The translations under genes were made by a program, and so were the position numbers. Below, one piece after another: positions 50,401 to 58,536 of a stretch of DNA of 64,000 nt (positions are counted from its first letter, which is position 1; each line of letters starts with the position of its first letter). Source of the DNA: Bacteroides sp. (GTDB lineage: Bacteria; Bacillota; Clostridia; Oscillospirales; Acutalibacteraceae); assembly GCA_023665085.1 (NCBI GenBank), contig JAMPEQ010000007.1:1-64000 (forward strand), read 5' to 3'. The notes below the pieces were generated by a model that made no database searches, had not been told where the DNA came from, and saw nothing but the letters and a program-made list of their open reading frames with translations.

Positions 50401-51739
50401 TTGTGATTTGCCAATTGGTTTTAAATGGTATGCAAAAGAAATGGCAACCGATGAGAACTATATTCTTTCCAACATCAAATACGAATTTGACACCAATTAT
50501 CAAGGTCAGAATATTGAAACAATCAACATTGATTTGAACAATGGTGAGCCAATTGAAAACAATCTGATTTGCGGTACTATTAAAGGCTTAAAGACTGACC
50601 GTGAAACCGAAAAGACAATCGAGGGTACGCTGTTCGGCTTATTTAATTCCGATGAAACAGAATTTACAGAAGCTAACGCAATCCTCACTGCCTTAACAGA
50701 TAAAGACGGCATATTCGTATTTGAAAATGTGCCATTCGGTAATTGGATTGTTAAAGAACTGCAGCCAGCCGAAAACTATCTGCCGAGTAATGATATTCAC
50801 CATATCACTGTATCCGAAAATGAGCAGTTAATCGAAATCAAGGTTGTTAATGACCATATTCCTGAACTGAAAACAACTGCAACTGTAGACGGTGAAAAGG
50901 AAATCTGTGCAACAGAAATATTCACATTAACCGATATTGTTGAATACAAACACCTTATTCCAAACAAAGAATATGTTCTTAAAGGCGTTCTTATGGACAA
51001 GAATACAGGCAAGGAACTCATCATCAATGGCGAAACTGTAACTGCCGAAACTGTATTTATTCCGACAGAGCCAAACGGAACGGCAACCGTTGAATTTACT
51101 TTTGACAGTAAATATATCAAGACTGCTACAGATATTGTTGTATTTGAATCATTATACAAAGACGGCAAAGAACTTGCAGTACACGCAGACATTGATGATG
51201 AAGGTCAGACTGTTACAGTCAAAGTACCTGAAATTAAAACTACTGCAAAAGTAAACGGCAAAAAGGAAATTGTTGCAAAGGGCGAAATTACTATTGATGA
51301 TACAGTGAAATATACAAATCTTACACCCGGCAAGGAATATAAAATTGTCGGCACGCTTATGGATAAGTCCACAGGAAAACCATTCGAAATTGACGGCAAA
51401 TCTGTTACAAGCGAAGTTGTATTTACACCCGAAAAGAGCAGTGGCAAGGTTACTGTTTCATTTACCTTTGATTCAAATGCAATTAAGGAAACAACTGAAC
51501 TTGTTGTTTTTGAAACGCTCTACAGGGATAATGTTGAAATAGCTGTCCATGCAGATTTGGAAGATGAAGGTCAAACAGTCAAAATCAATATGCCTGTTCC
51601 TGAAAAGCCTTCTACTCCGAAAACAGGAGATGACAGAAACTATGGCTTTTGGATTGGACTCGGCTTTATTGCAATCGGTGGTGCTGTATCTGCCGTAATC
51701 CTCAAAATCAAGGCAAAGAAAGACGAGGATATTGAATGA
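47414..51739 (+). CDS. Large LPXTG-like surface adhesin with thioester, SpaA and VaFE domains
   Basis: A 1441-residue cell-wall protein. A signal peptide (1-33) precedes a thioester (TQXA) domain: Cys in FCVQYGKTS (about 72) and Gln in CCTQQYVWE (about 136) can form the internal thioester bond. SpaA/Cna-B-like isopeptide domains repeat through residues 295-1150 (for example KIRKDSEDKIVKNFTF, VFQIYAAEDI). Two VaFE repeats follow (TTATVDGEKEI; TTAKVNGKKEI; each with VVFE.LY). The sorting signal is TPKTGDDRN, a hydrophobic helix and KIKAKKDED. It is likely anchored by a sortase and used for cell contact in mating. It overlaps the next gene by 4 nt. Confidence 0.92.
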   Translation: MKTKIKKYSKSLLAMLMSLLIILSAFPITSFASTYITDMNSDAQFGVISGSLDKYGHELHYAKYDGKTYIVFCVQYGKTSPTGLSYKYGSDFKTYVNNKGNTYDTIADYIAFGYTLQYGDGLPNTKEEWIAACCTQQYVWEKLGVNPTRSSWDSTYMSDALFTAWKKDTENLMDLYYNKKPSFNKDTKNVNLGSSTTLTDSNKVMEYYPTFSKTIDKVTFSHTKGENKLTISVADNCTTHSVSFNSASQKVYQGLPTGQNFDVDTMNYVYFDFDSGSIQNLMFSNYVDPQNFRIDVNIEFGNLKIKKTSEDEIIKNIPFTVKGNGKTYDLTTDDKGNAELKNIPVGTYQVYEGDILRYVKQAVKTVTVTDGNTATVSFKNDLKKGDIKIRKDSEDKIVKNFTFIVNGSDGSTYNATTNADGIATITDVPVYDKNNNKIVYTVQETNIPVRYVTPDNQTVTLEADKTSTVTFNNTLKKFRVKVVKSDIEKGTAQGDAKLSGAVYGIYKGNQLIDTYTTDNNASFITKYYVCDTDWTIKEISSSEGYLVNSKAESVGADPKLYKVEYNTTANNVVETPIKGRISLIKHSDDGSSKIETPEKNAEFQIYLKSSGSYAKADPDERDIIVTDEYGYGITKLLPYGTYTVHQTKGTEGTEYIADFDVFISENEKEYKYLINDPYFYSYVKIVKPDAETGKQIAYAGAGFQIYAPNGEKVTMTYTYPTPTTIDTFYTNSEGYLVTPEKLQYGKGYKLVEVQAPYGYVLDSTPINFDVTQEHSTKENALTIVKVERPNLAQKGVIEITKEGEIFSSVGVLGGGYIDENGNDVEFPITYNPIYETKNLANAVFQIYAAEDITTLDGTTRYYQGELVDEITTGKDGIAKSKELYLGKYTVIEKTAPHTFYNSNGQYDVELTYAGQNVSVTSTALSVFNERQKVAVSLTKIMEQNETFNLGMNNEILSVQFGIYANEDIKAADGFVIPKDALITYGNCDENGNFSFNCDLPIGFKWYAKEMATDENYILSNIKYEFDTNYQGQNIETINIDLNNGEPIENNLICGTIKGLKTDRETEKTIEGTLFGLFNSDETEFTEANAILTALTDKDGIFVFENVPFGNWIVKELQPAENYLPSNDIHHITVSENEQLIEIKVVNDHIPELKTTATVDGEKEICATEIFTLTDIVEYKHLIPNKEYVLKGVLMDKNTGKELIINGETVTAETVFIPTEPNGTATVEFTFDSKYIKTATDIVVFESLYKDGKELAVHADIDDEGQTVTVKVPEIKTTAKVNGKKEIVAKGEITIDDTVKYTNLTPGKEYKIVGTLMDKSTGKPFEIDGKSVTSEVVFTPEKSSGKVTVSFTFDSNAIKETTELVVFETLYRDNVEIAVHADLEDEGQTVKINMPVPEKPSTPKTGDDRNYGFWIGLGFIAIGGAVSAVILKIKAKKDEDIE

Positions 51740-52086
51740 AAAAAGTCTACATTTGCTCCCCTCTTGCCGGAAATGTAGTTGATAATTTAAAAAATGCAAT
51801 ACGATTTGGTGAATTTGCATTAACAGATAAAAATACAGCACCAATAGTACCTCATTTTTACACTTTAATGTTAAATGATGATAATCCTTCTCAGCGTGAA
51901 TTAGGTATAAAAGCAGGAATGAGTCTGATATGGCTTGTTGATGAATTATGGGTATTTGGTGATGAAAGGACTTCAGGAATGATTGCAGAAATCGAAAGAG
52001 CCGAACATCTCAACATCCCTATTAAATATTTCACTGGTGAAAAAGTTAATAAAATTCTAAAAGAATTCGGAGGTAATATAGATTGA
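51736..52086 (+). CDS. DUF4406-like nucleoside 2-deoxyribosyltransferase-fold protein
   Basis: A 116-residue protein: YICSPLAGNVVDNLKNAIRF at the start, APIVPHFYTLML in the middle and DELWVFGDERTSGMIAEIER near the end match small DUF4406/nucleoside deoxyribosyltransferase-fold proteins. Found on phages and conjugative elements; the substrate is unknown. It overlaps both neighbours by 4 nt, so it is translated with the surface protein and the pilin-like gene. Confidence 0.8.
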   Translation: MKKVYICSPLAGNVVDNLKNAIRFGEFALTDKNTAPIVPHFYTLMLNDDNPSQRELGIKAGMSLIWLVDELWVFGDERTSGMIAEIERAEHLNIPIKYFTGEKVNKILKEFGGNID

Positions 52087-52436
52087 CAAAAAACTTAACT
52101 AAATTCAGCAAAAAGCAGTGGCTTATATTCGCCGCTGCTCTTGTTTTAATTATTGCATTTTCAGCAACAACCGTTTATGCTGCCGGAGATGTGGCAAGTG
52201 CTATCGAAGGCACTTGGAACACAGCAAAATCACAAATTAAAACTGTTGTAAACAATGTTGTGTTCCCTGTTGTTGATATGGTGCTTGCTGTTCTTTTCTT
52301 TGTAAAGGTTGGCACAAGTTACTTTGAATATAAGAAGCATGGACAGTTTGAATTCACGGCTCCGGCAATCCTTTTTGCGTGCCTTATTTTTACCCTTACA
52401 GCACCACTATATATCTGGGGTATTGTAGGAATGTAA
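52083..52436 (+). CDS. DUF3852 / VirB2-like pilin-type protein
   Basis: A 117-residue membrane protein with TTG start, 9 nt behind GGAGG. A signal-like first helix (LIFAAALVLIIAFSATTVYA) ends in an AxA-type site. Two further hydrophobic helices follow (VVDMVLAVLFFVKV; AILFACLIFTLTAP). This is the TrbC/VirB2-like layout found as DUF3852 in Clostridia elements, at the usual place before VirB6, VirB3 and VirB4 homologues. Confidence 0.8.
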   Translation: MTKNLTKFSKKQWLIFAAALVLIIAFSATTVYAAGDVASAIEGTWNTAKSQIKTVVNNVVFPVVDMVLAVLFFVKVGTSYFEYKKHGQFEFTAPAILFACLIFTLTAPLYIWGIVGM

Positions 52437-52529
52437 CGATGTTGAATAATAAATCAACATAATGGTAAATGATTATTGAGATTCAATTCATATATATTAA
52501 AATATGACTAAAAGATAAGGAGAATTTTT

Positions 52530-52850
52530 ATGGACAACTTTTTAGATATTCTTTACGAAATGCAGAATCAATCTATTGCATCTGACAAAATCAATACCGA
52601 TTCCAAAACTGCCGAACTGCTTGATCAAAAAGATAAACTTGAAAGCAGTTTCGCCAATATTCTCCTTAAAGGTCAAGAAATACCTTTTGATAACTTTATG
52701 GATTCCCTTGACAAGTGTAATGATGATTTAAAAAGAATAGCATTTAAAAGAGGCTTTACATTAGCATTTACACTTATCAAAGATGCCATGAAATATTCCC
52801 AAAATAAGAGTGATAATCCAATAATCAAATTTATTGAAGGTATGCAGTAG
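52530..52850 (+). CDS. Small helical protein, DUF6809-like
   Basis: A 106-residue, wholly helical protein with a possible coiled coil (residues 28-60) and no membrane segment. It resembles the small DUF6809 proteins of Firmicutes elements, by memory and with limited certainty. AAGGAG lies 8-9 nt before the ATG. A strong terminator follows. Confidence 0.65.
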   Translation: MDNFLDILYEMQNQSIASDKINTDSKTAELLDQKDKLESSFANILLKGQEIPFDNFMDSLDKCNDDLKRIAFKRGFTLAFTLIKDAMKYSQNKSDNPIIKFIEGMQ

Positions 52851-52868
52851 ATTGTTTTATATATCTGG

Positions 52869-52897
52869 ATGGTTAGGAAACTAACCATCCTTTTTAT
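52869..52897 (+). terminator. Terminator before the TrbL-like gene
   Basis: GGATGGTTAG and CTAACCATCC form a perfect 10-bp stem with a GAAA tetraloop, between about 52867 and 52890, followed by TTTTTATTT. Confidence 0.85.
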
Positions 52898-52907
52898 TTG
52901 GAAGAAG

Positions 52908-53843
52908 GTGATTGAAATTTTTGATTGGTTAAGCGATATTGTGTCAGGATTGGGTGATGCAATAGGTAACGCCTTTGATGGTATTTCAGATAAACTAATT
53001 GACGGAATCTTAAACAGAATTATTCAATGGATATTTACGGTTATTTATGATGGTATAGCAGAATTCTTTACTATGATAAGCGGACTCGGTGTTGAAATTT
53101 TTGAACTTGATTGGGTAAATGCAGTAGTAAAGTTATTCTCCTTATTCGGCTGGACCTTGTTTGTAGTCGGACTTGTTGTATCTGCCTTCGATTTGGCTAT
53201 TGAATATCAGAACGGAAGAGCAAGTATTCACGGTACTGCAATAAACTGGATTAAAGGTTTTATGGCAGCATCGTTATTTACAATTACACCGATTGAACTG
53301 TATAAATTCTGTGTTACTTTGCAGAATACATTATCAAAAGATTTAACAAGGATATTTGCATCACAGCAAGGAACTACACTGGGTGAAGTTGCTTTGAAAA
53401 CCTTGCAATTAGCATTTTTCAAAGATGGTGAAGTAATTCAGGCAAGTTTATTTTCGCTCGTTTCGCTTATTGCACTTGGATATTGTGTTGTGCGAATATT
53501 TTTTGATAACATCAAACGAGGCGGAATACTGCTTATTCAGATTGCAGTCGGCAGCTTATATATGTTCTCCATTCCGAGAGGATATGGTGACGGATTTACG
53601 CAGTGGATGAAACAAGTCATTGCGCTTTGCTTAACTGCATTCTTACAGACAACATTGCTGTTCTTAGGATTATTAACTTGGACAGACAATATGTTACTTG
53701 CAATTGGAATTATGATGGCGGCATCGGAAGTGCCAAGAATTGCAGAACGATTTGGTCTTGATACAAGCGTTAAGTTTAATATGATGAGTGCAGTCCACAT
53801 GACTTCTACTGCCGTAAACCTTGCAAAGAATATTGCGAAGTAG
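52908..53843 (+). CDS. VirB6/TrbL-like conjugal transfer membrane protein
   Basis: A 311-residue polytopic membrane protein (CD1107/TrbL-like) with about six helices. It has an amphipathic N-terminus (IEIFDWLSDIVSGLGDAIGN) and a conserved core FDNIKRGGILLIQIAVGSLY. It forms the inner-membrane channel of the conjugation apparatus. The start is uncertain: the GTG at 52908 follows the terminator, with a purine-rich GGAAGAAG directly before it. An ATG at 52869 lies inside the terminator stem and is unlikely. Confidence 0.85.
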   Translation: MIEIFDWLSDIVSGLGDAIGNAFDGISDKLIDGILNRIIQWIFTVIYDGIAEFFTMISGLGVEIFELDWVNAVVKLFSLFGWTLFVVGLVVSAFDLAIEYQNGRASIHGTAINWIKGFMAASLFTITPIELYKFCVTLQNTLSKDLTRIFASQQGTTLGEVALKTLQLAFFKDGEVIQASLFSLVSLIALGYCVVRIFFDNIKRGGILLIQIAVGSLYMFSIPRGYGDGFTQWMKQVIALCLTAFLQTTLLFLGLLTWTDNMLLAIGIMMAASEVPRIAERFGLDTSVKFNMMSAVHMTSTAVNLAKNIAK

Positions 53844-53851
53844 GAGGTCTT

Positions 53852-54214
53852 ATGGCAAATTTTACAAAAGACGAAATTGTTATCGGTGATATAGAAGTTA
53901 ATGATGACTGTACAGGAGTATCCTCATATATTGAAACACATTTTGATGTCGACAAAAAATTCGGCACAAATATAAATGATGATTGTGATTCATGGGTAAA
54001 CTTTTATGCCGAATACTTCCCCGAAAGCAAAGAACTCAAATGTGAATACTTTGTAGATACTCCATATGATAATAAATGTTATTCATATATTCCGAATCAA
54101 ACAGAAAAAGAACTCATAGTTTCTCTTATGGAAGAATACTGCCAAAAAGAAGAAAATATGAGTATCAGTAAATTTATTGAATCCATTAATCAGGAACTGG
54201 AAATGACTATGTAA
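53852..54214 (+). CDS. Small acidic conjugative-element protein
   Basis: A 120-residue acidic protein of unknown family, containing five Cys and many Asp/Glu (NDDCTGVSSYIE, NINDDCDSWVNFYAEYFPES). AGGAGG lies 4 nt before the ATG, 8 nt after the TrbL-like stop. The C-terminus IESINQELEMTM fits the acidic-tail-plus-Met pattern of this backbone. A DNA-mimic or anti-restriction role is possible from its charge, but only as speculation. Confidence 0.65.
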   Translation: MANFTKDEIVIGDIEVNDDCTGVSSYIETHFDVDKKFGTNINDDCDSWVNFYAEYFPESKELKCEYFVDTPYDNKCYSYIPNQTEKELIVSLMEEYCQKEENMSISKFIESINQELEMTM

Positions 54215-54222
54215 AGATTATG

Positions 54223-54251
54223 TTGACAATTTGGAATGTAAATTATATAAT
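54223..54251 (+). promoter_or_regulatory. Consensus promoter of a small antisense-type RNA
   Basis: TTGACA (54223-54228), exactly 17 bp, TATAAT (54246-54251): a perfect sigma-A promoter. It is not followed by a gene on this strand. Confidence 0.85.
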
Positions 54252-54257
54252 ATAAAT

Positions 54258-54350
54258 GAACAAGGAGCTATCCAATAGACGGTTAGCCCCAAAAATCAAA
54301 AGACAAAAATAGTCGCTTGTTTTGTTAGGACAGGGCGGCTATTTTTGTTT
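54258..54350 (+). ncRNA. Small RNA, candidate antitoxin of a type I toxin-antitoxin locus
   Basis: A transcript of about 90 nt would run from 54258 to the stem AATAGTCGC (54309-54317) / GCGGCTATT (54335-54343) with a T-rich tail. The terminator is shared with the convergent toxin mRNA on the other strand, so the 3' ends overlap, as in Fst/par-type loci. Its 5' end GGAGCTATC (54264-54272) occurs inverted at 54490-54498 in the toxin leader. Confidence 0.65.
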
Positions 54351-54407
54351 TGATAATAAATATAAAACAAATAATACTATAGTTATGTAGATAATACATT
54401 CTTGCAT
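54339..54407 (-). CDS. 22-residue hydrophobic peptide, candidate type I toxin
   Basis: The peptide is a single hydrophobic helix (MQECIIYITIVLFVLYLL followed by SKQK), typical of membrane-acting type I toxins of the Fst/holin-like class. The SD AAAGGAGGG is 7 nt before the ATG. A hairpin CAAGAGGG/CCCTCTTG lies in the leader (about 54432-54456), just upstream of the SD. The promoter is at 54536-54564 (minus). Confidence 0.7.
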   Translation of the reverse strand: MQECIIYITIVLFVLYLLSKQK

Positions 54408-54535
54408 AGTATCGCCCTCCTTTGAATAAATCTCAAGAGGGCAATCACCCTCTTGGAATACAAAAGGGCTTCACCGCCTATATGTCTATGATAGCTCCAT
54501 GCCGGATTAGAGTGCTATGCACAATTCCTGCAAAT

Positions 54536-54564
54536 ATTATACTCTATATACAACCACATTTCAA
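54536..54564 (-). promoter_or_regulatory. Promoter of the toxin mRNA
   Basis: On the minus strand TTGAAA (54564-54559), 17 bp, TATAAT (54541-54536), start about 54529. The leader before the toxin is about 120 nt and structured. Confidence 0.75.
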
Positions 54565-54631
54565 CAAATATTTTGACTTTATACTCATCATCGGATGAGT
54601 ATTTTTTTATATCTAAAATCAAGGAGAACGA

Positions 54632-54916
54632 ATGAACAAACAATATATCTATCCGCAGAATATGAGAGCATCCGCTACCTTATGGCTTTGGAGTTTGAAA
54701 GACTTTGCCATAATTGTAGTTGGTGCTCTTTTTTCTGCTATGGTGCTTGCCACCACAAGAATATTAATACCGGCGGTGCTGACTGCTGCTTTTGCATTTT
54801 TGAGTATCCGTAGTGATGAAACTACAATACTTGATTTCATTAAATATGCAGTCAGGTATTTTATATCAACTCAGCAAATATATTATTGGAAATTGAGAGG
54901 TGATAAAATTGATTAA
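54632..54916 (+). CDS. PrgI/VirB3-like conjugal transfer protein
   Basis: A 94-residue membrane protein. It begins MNKQYIYPQNMRASATLWLW and has two hydrophobic helices (FAIIVVGALFSAMVLA; ILIPAVLTAAFAFLSI), matching the PrgI family that precedes VirB4 in Gram-positive conjugation systems. AAGGAG lies 5-6 nt before the ATG, and the end overlaps the next gene. Confidence 0.88.
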   Translation: MNKQYIYPQNMRASATLWLWSLKDFAIIVVGALFSAMVLATTRILIPAVLTAAFAFLSIRSDETTILDFIKYAVRYFISTQQIYYWKLRGDKID

Positions 54917-55508
54917 GTTATTCAAACGAAAAAAAGACAAAAACAGTGTTCAGGAATTTATCGGAATTGAAACATTTACAAAGCGAGGACTTAAAACAAA
55001 GTATGGTGAGCTTGTGTATTTCCTCATAAGTCCTACGAATATTTCCGTTTTGTCAAATGAGAATATCCAAACAAAGATATGGCACTTAATGCAAGTTCTC
55101 TCTGCACAGCCGAATATTGAAATTACTTGCATTGACTCCTGTGAGAGATTCGATGATAACAAAACATTTATGATTGACAGACTGAATAATGAATACAACC
55201 CAAGCGTTAAAGAATGTTTGTCAAAAGACATTGATTATCTTGATAATATTCAGATTGAAATGTCAACGGCAAGGCAGTTTATGTTTTCTGTCCGTTTCAG
55301 AAAAGAAAAGGATGAACAGATATTCAATCAGGTGAACAAGGTTGAAAAGGCTATTGCCGAGCAGGGTTTTGAGGTCAGGAGAATGAAGAAAGAAGATATT
55401 AAACGATTTCTCGCCATATATTTCGGAGCATCTATGCAGGGCGAGTTAATCCCGGATGTAGACGGAGGTGACTGCATTGAAGAAGAACTCAAAAAGGCGG
55501 TGGCTTAA
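54909..55508 (+). CDS. Conjugal transfer protein resembling a VirB4 N-terminal domain
   Basis: A 199-residue soluble protein with start TTG at 54909, 8 nt behind GAGAGG; an in-frame GTG at 54900 abuts the SD. FTKRGLKTKYGELVYFLISP near residue 22, and FMFSVRFRKEKDEQIFNQVN with FEVRRMKKEDIKRFLAIYFG in the second half resemble the N-terminal part of VirB4-type ATPases. It has no ATPase motifs and lies directly before sortase and VirB4, as in other Tn1549-type modules. It overlaps the sortase gene by 32 nt. Confidence 0.78.
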   Translation: MIKLFKRKKDKNSVQEFIGIETFTKRGLKTKYGELVYFLISPTNISVLSNENIQTKIWHLMQVLSAQPNIEITCIDSCERFDDNKTFMIDRLNNEYNPSVKECLSKDIDYLDNIQIEMSTARQFMFSVRFRKEKDEQIFNQVNKVEKAIAEQGFEVRRMKKEDIKRFLAIYFGASMQGELIPDVDGGDCIEEELKKAVA

Positions 55509-56211
55509 TTTTATGATTACAATTTGCTTGATTATATTTGCCATCGTACTCTGCTACTGCATATATAACTTTAATGTTGATACGCAGGATCAGAAACAGT
55601 TTGACGATATGGCACAGACTGTTGTACTTGATGAAGATAACGAAACCGATAATGGTGTTGAAACTCTTATTGCAGAAAATTCCGACTGTATCGGCTGGTT
55701 AATAATCAGTGGAACAAAGATTGATTATCCTGTTATGCAGACAAAGGATAATCCTCAATATTATCTTCGCCGTAATTTTAATAAACAGTATTCATATTTA
55801 GGCACACCATTTATGGATGCAAAATGTGATATGAACTACGATAACAACCTTATTATCTACGGACACAATATGAAAGACGGCAAAATGTTCGCTGACCTCT
55901 TGAAATACAGAGATAAAGAATACTGTGAATCACACAGTATCATCAACTTTATTACACCAAACGGCGTTCAGGAATATGAGGTTATTGCCGTATGTAAGGT
56001 GAAAAGTGATGACGAGTGGTACGGCTATACTTGTCAGAAAGATACAGAATCATTCAACAATTTAATATCCCATATCAAAGATAAATCCCTATACCAAACT
56101 GACAAATCAGTTGAGTATGGGGATTGTTTTATTACACTTTCTACTTGTGAATACTCACAGAATAACGGAAGATTTATTTTAATTGCAAAAAGGAGTGATG
56201 CAAATGTTTAA
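55477..56211 (+). CDS. Class B sortase
   Basis: A 244-residue membrane-anchored transpeptidase. One N-terminal helix (FMITICLIIFAIVLCYCIYN) is followed by the sortase fold: DCIGWLIISGTKIDYPVMQ, catalytic His in IIYGHNMKDG (about 128), catalytic Cys in LSTCEYS (about 222) and Arg in NGRFILIAKR. It likely attaches the element's LPXTG-like adhesin to the wall. The TTG at 55477 is preceded by CGGAGG at 8 nt. VirB4 begins inside its end. Confidence 0.9.
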   Translation: MKKNSKRRWLNFMITICLIIFAIVLCYCIYNFNVDTQDQKQFDDMAQTVVLDEDNETDNGVETLIAENSDCIGWLIISGTKIDYPVMQTKDNPQYYLRRNFNKQYSYLGTPFMDAKCDMNYDNNLIIYGHNMKDGKMFADLLKYRDKEYCESHSIINFITPNGVQEYEVIAVCKVKSDDEWYGYTCQKDTESFNNLISHIKDKSLYQTDKSVEYGDCFITLSTCEYSQNNGRFILIAKRSDANV

Positions 56212-58039
56212 GAAGAAAAAACAAATTGAACTGACAGAAGAACAAAAGGAAGAAATCCGCATTAAAGATTTCTTTGACCGTATTCTGCCGAGTACAATAA
56301 AATTTTCAACCGACCATTATATTATCGGTGACAGTTACAGATGTGTATGGGCAATCAAAGAGTATCCGCCCACCACAGAGGAACTTGCTTTGTTCTCACA
56401 GCTTGCAGACAGAAACAACTTAACTGTTCGCTTGTATTCAAGGCTTGTTGATGCACTTGAACAGCGAAAGATTATACAGAATGCAACAAGGAGAAACAAG
56501 CTCAGCACAGGCAGTAATGATGCAATGGAAAACATCACTGCTGAAGGAAATTTACAGGATGTAGTTACCCTTATTGCAGAATTAAGAAAGAATAAAGAGC
56601 CGCTGCTCCATTGTGCTGTTTATCTTGAACTTAAAGCAGAATCAATGCAGAAGTTAAGAGAACTGCAATCGGATATTCTTATGGAACTTACACGTTCAAA
56701 GATGTCGGTGGACAGATTGACATTAAGGCAGAAAGAAGGCTTCCTTTCTGTTCTGCCGTGTGGTGCGAATATGTTTAAAGAACAGTTTGAGCGAGTGCTC
56801 CCTGCAAGCTCCGTTGCAAATCTCTATCCTTTCAATTATTCAGGTAAAACTGATCCAAAAGGCTTTTTTATCGGGCGAGATAAATATGGCACGAATATCC
56901 TTGTTGATTTTGACAGACGAGCCGATGACAAGACAAATGCGAACTGCCTTATACTCGGCAACTCAGGACAGGGCAAGTCATTTCTGATGAAGTTAATCCT
57001 TACAAATCTGCGTGAATCAGGAAAGAGAATAATCAGTTTGGATCCTGAAGCCGAATATGAAGAATTAACAAATGCTCTCGGTGGCTGTTATATTGACTTT
57101 ATGAGCGGTGAATATATCATCAATCCGTTAGAACCTAAAAGTTTCGGAGAGGCAGATAAAGAATATGACCAGACCACTCCCGAAGCATTCAGAAAAGTTA
57201 CAAGGCTTTCACAGCACATTGCTTATCTCAAGGACTTCTTCCGAGCATACAAAGAATTCAACGATGAGCAGCTTGATACCCTTGAAATTATCCTCACAAA
57301 GTTATACAAAAACTTCGGTATTACAGATTATACGGATTATGACAAACTGAACAAAACAGACTATCCGATTATGTCAGATCTTTATGAACTGCTTGAAAAG
57401 GAATACAAAGGCTATCAGCATAATCAGAAAAATATTTACAGAGAAAAGACATTACAGGAATTATGCCTTGGTTTGCATTCAATGTGTATCGGAACAGAAT
57501 CAAAGTATTTCAACGGACACACGAATATCGTTGATGATAAATTTCTTTGCTTTGGTGTTAAGGGACTTATGGACACAAACCGCCGACTCAAGGATGCAAT
57601 GTTGTTTAATGTGCTGTCCTACATGACAAATGAACTGCTCGGCAAGGGCAACACAGTTGCAGCTATTGATGAGTTATATCTCTTCCTTACAAATATGACT
57701 GCGATAGAATATATACGAAATGCATCAAAGCGTGTTCGTAAAAAAGAAAGCTCGGTTATTCTTGCAAGTCAGAATATTGAGGATTTTATGCTTGACGGCA
57801 TCAGAGAATATACAAAACCATTATTCTCTATTCCCACACATCAGTTTTTATTCAATGCAGGAAACATTGAGCCAAAGGTATATATGGACACAATGCAGCT
57901 TGAGCAGTCTGAATTTGAACTGATTAAATATCCCGAACGAGGCACTTGCCTTTACAGATGCGGCAATGAACGCTATCTGCTTCAAGTCATTGCTCCTGAA
58001 TTCAAACAGAAAATGTTTGGTAAGGCTGGTGGCAGATAA
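56204..58039 (+). CDS. VirB4-like conjugation ATPase (TraE family)
   Basis: A 611-residue ATPase that powers the mating apparatus. Walker A LGNSGQGKSF (about 249-258), RIISLDPEAEYEEL just after it, Walker B VAAIDELYLFL (about 485-495) and the following RKKESSVILASQNIEDF are diagnostic for VirB4/CTn ATPases. The start is the ATG at 56204, 8 nt behind AAGGAG. It overlaps the sortase gene by 8 nt and abuts the next. Confidence 0.93.
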   Translation: MFKKKKQIELTEEQKEEIRIKDFFDRILPSTIKFSTDHYIIGDSYRCVWAIKEYPPTTEELALFSQLADRNNLTVRLYSRLVDALEQRKIIQNATRRNKLSTGSNDAMENITAEGNLQDVVTLIAELRKNKEPLLHCAVYLELKAESMQKLRELQSDILMELTRSKMSVDRLTLRQKEGFLSVLPCGANMFKEQFERVLPASSVANLYPFNYSGKTDPKGFFIGRDKYGTNILVDFDRRADDKTNANCLILGNSGQGKSFLMKLILTNLRESGKRIISLDPEAEYEELTNALGGCYIDFMSGEYIINPLEPKSFGEADKEYDQTTPEAFRKVTRLSQHIAYLKDFFRAYKEFNDEQLDTLEIILTKLYKNFGITDYTDYDKLNKTDYPIMSDLYELLEKEYKGYQHNQKNIYREKTLQELCLGLHSMCIGTESKYFNGHTNIVDDKFLCFGVKGLMDTNRRLKDAMLFNVLSYMTNELLGKGNTVAAIDELYLFLTNMTAIEYIRNASKRVRKKESSVILASQNIEDFMLDGIREYTKPLFSIPTHQFLFNAGNIEPKVYMDTMQLEQSEFELIKYPERGTCLYRCGNERYLLQVIAPEFKQKMFGKAGGR

Positions 58040-58536
58040 TGTTAAGTGCAGCAAGAAAAATTTCAGATTTAAAAATGAATGCTTATGCAAAGTTGCATAT
58101 TCCTACAAAGGATGAGGTTATGGATGAAATTATTGCTATCGGAAAAGTTATTGCAGACAGTTTGGAAGGCGCAAAACCATGGGATGATATCTATGCTGTG
58201 TTTATTGAGAATAATAATCGCGACTTAGAGTTTTATGGATTTTTAGGTGACGGAGCAGGAACGATTGACTGTGAAGGAAATCTTGTTCATATAGGTGATG
58301 TTGTTGCATTAACTTGTAAAGGATGGTGTGAATTTACACAGTGTGCCATAAGAATCCTTCCCAAACAGAAAACAATATATAACCATAACGGCAGAGTTGT
58401 GAAATCGTACAAGGAATTTCTGGCAGCATACAAGAAAGACCCTAAAGGTGTATTCAGTGTAGTATCCTGTTTTGATGCGTATGTGGAATCAATAAGTCAG
58501 TCAGACTCAGATAAAGGAAATGAGGGCGTTATATGA
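58039..58536 (+). CDS. Conjugative-element protein of unknown function
   Basis: A 165-residue protein, starting at the last base of the VirB4 stop. KLHIPTKDEVMDEIIAIGKV near residue 18 and LVHIGDVVALTCKGWCEFTQ near residue 81 are its clearest pieces; I cannot name a family. It has no membrane segment. It is embedded between VirB4 and the cell-wall hydrolase with 4-nt overlaps, so it probably belongs to the transfer operon. Confidence 0.65.
   Translation: MLSAARKISDLKMNAYAKLHIPTKDEVMDEIIAIGKVIADSLEGAKPWDDIYAVFIENNNRDLEFYGFLGDGAGTIDCEGNLVHIGDVVALTCKGWCEFTQCAIRILPKQKTIYNHNGRVVKSYKEFLAAYKKDPKGVFSVVSCFDAYVESISQSDSDKGNEGVI

Noticed and set aside
51473..51844. A 123-codon minus-strand frame across the adhesin end
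   Set aside because: It overlaps the sorting signal and the next gene antisense; no motifs or promoter.
54258..54350. The small RNA considered as a riboswitch or leader of the PrgI gene
   Set aside because: It ends at a strong terminator about 290 bp before PrgI, and the convergent toxin transcript explains the region better.
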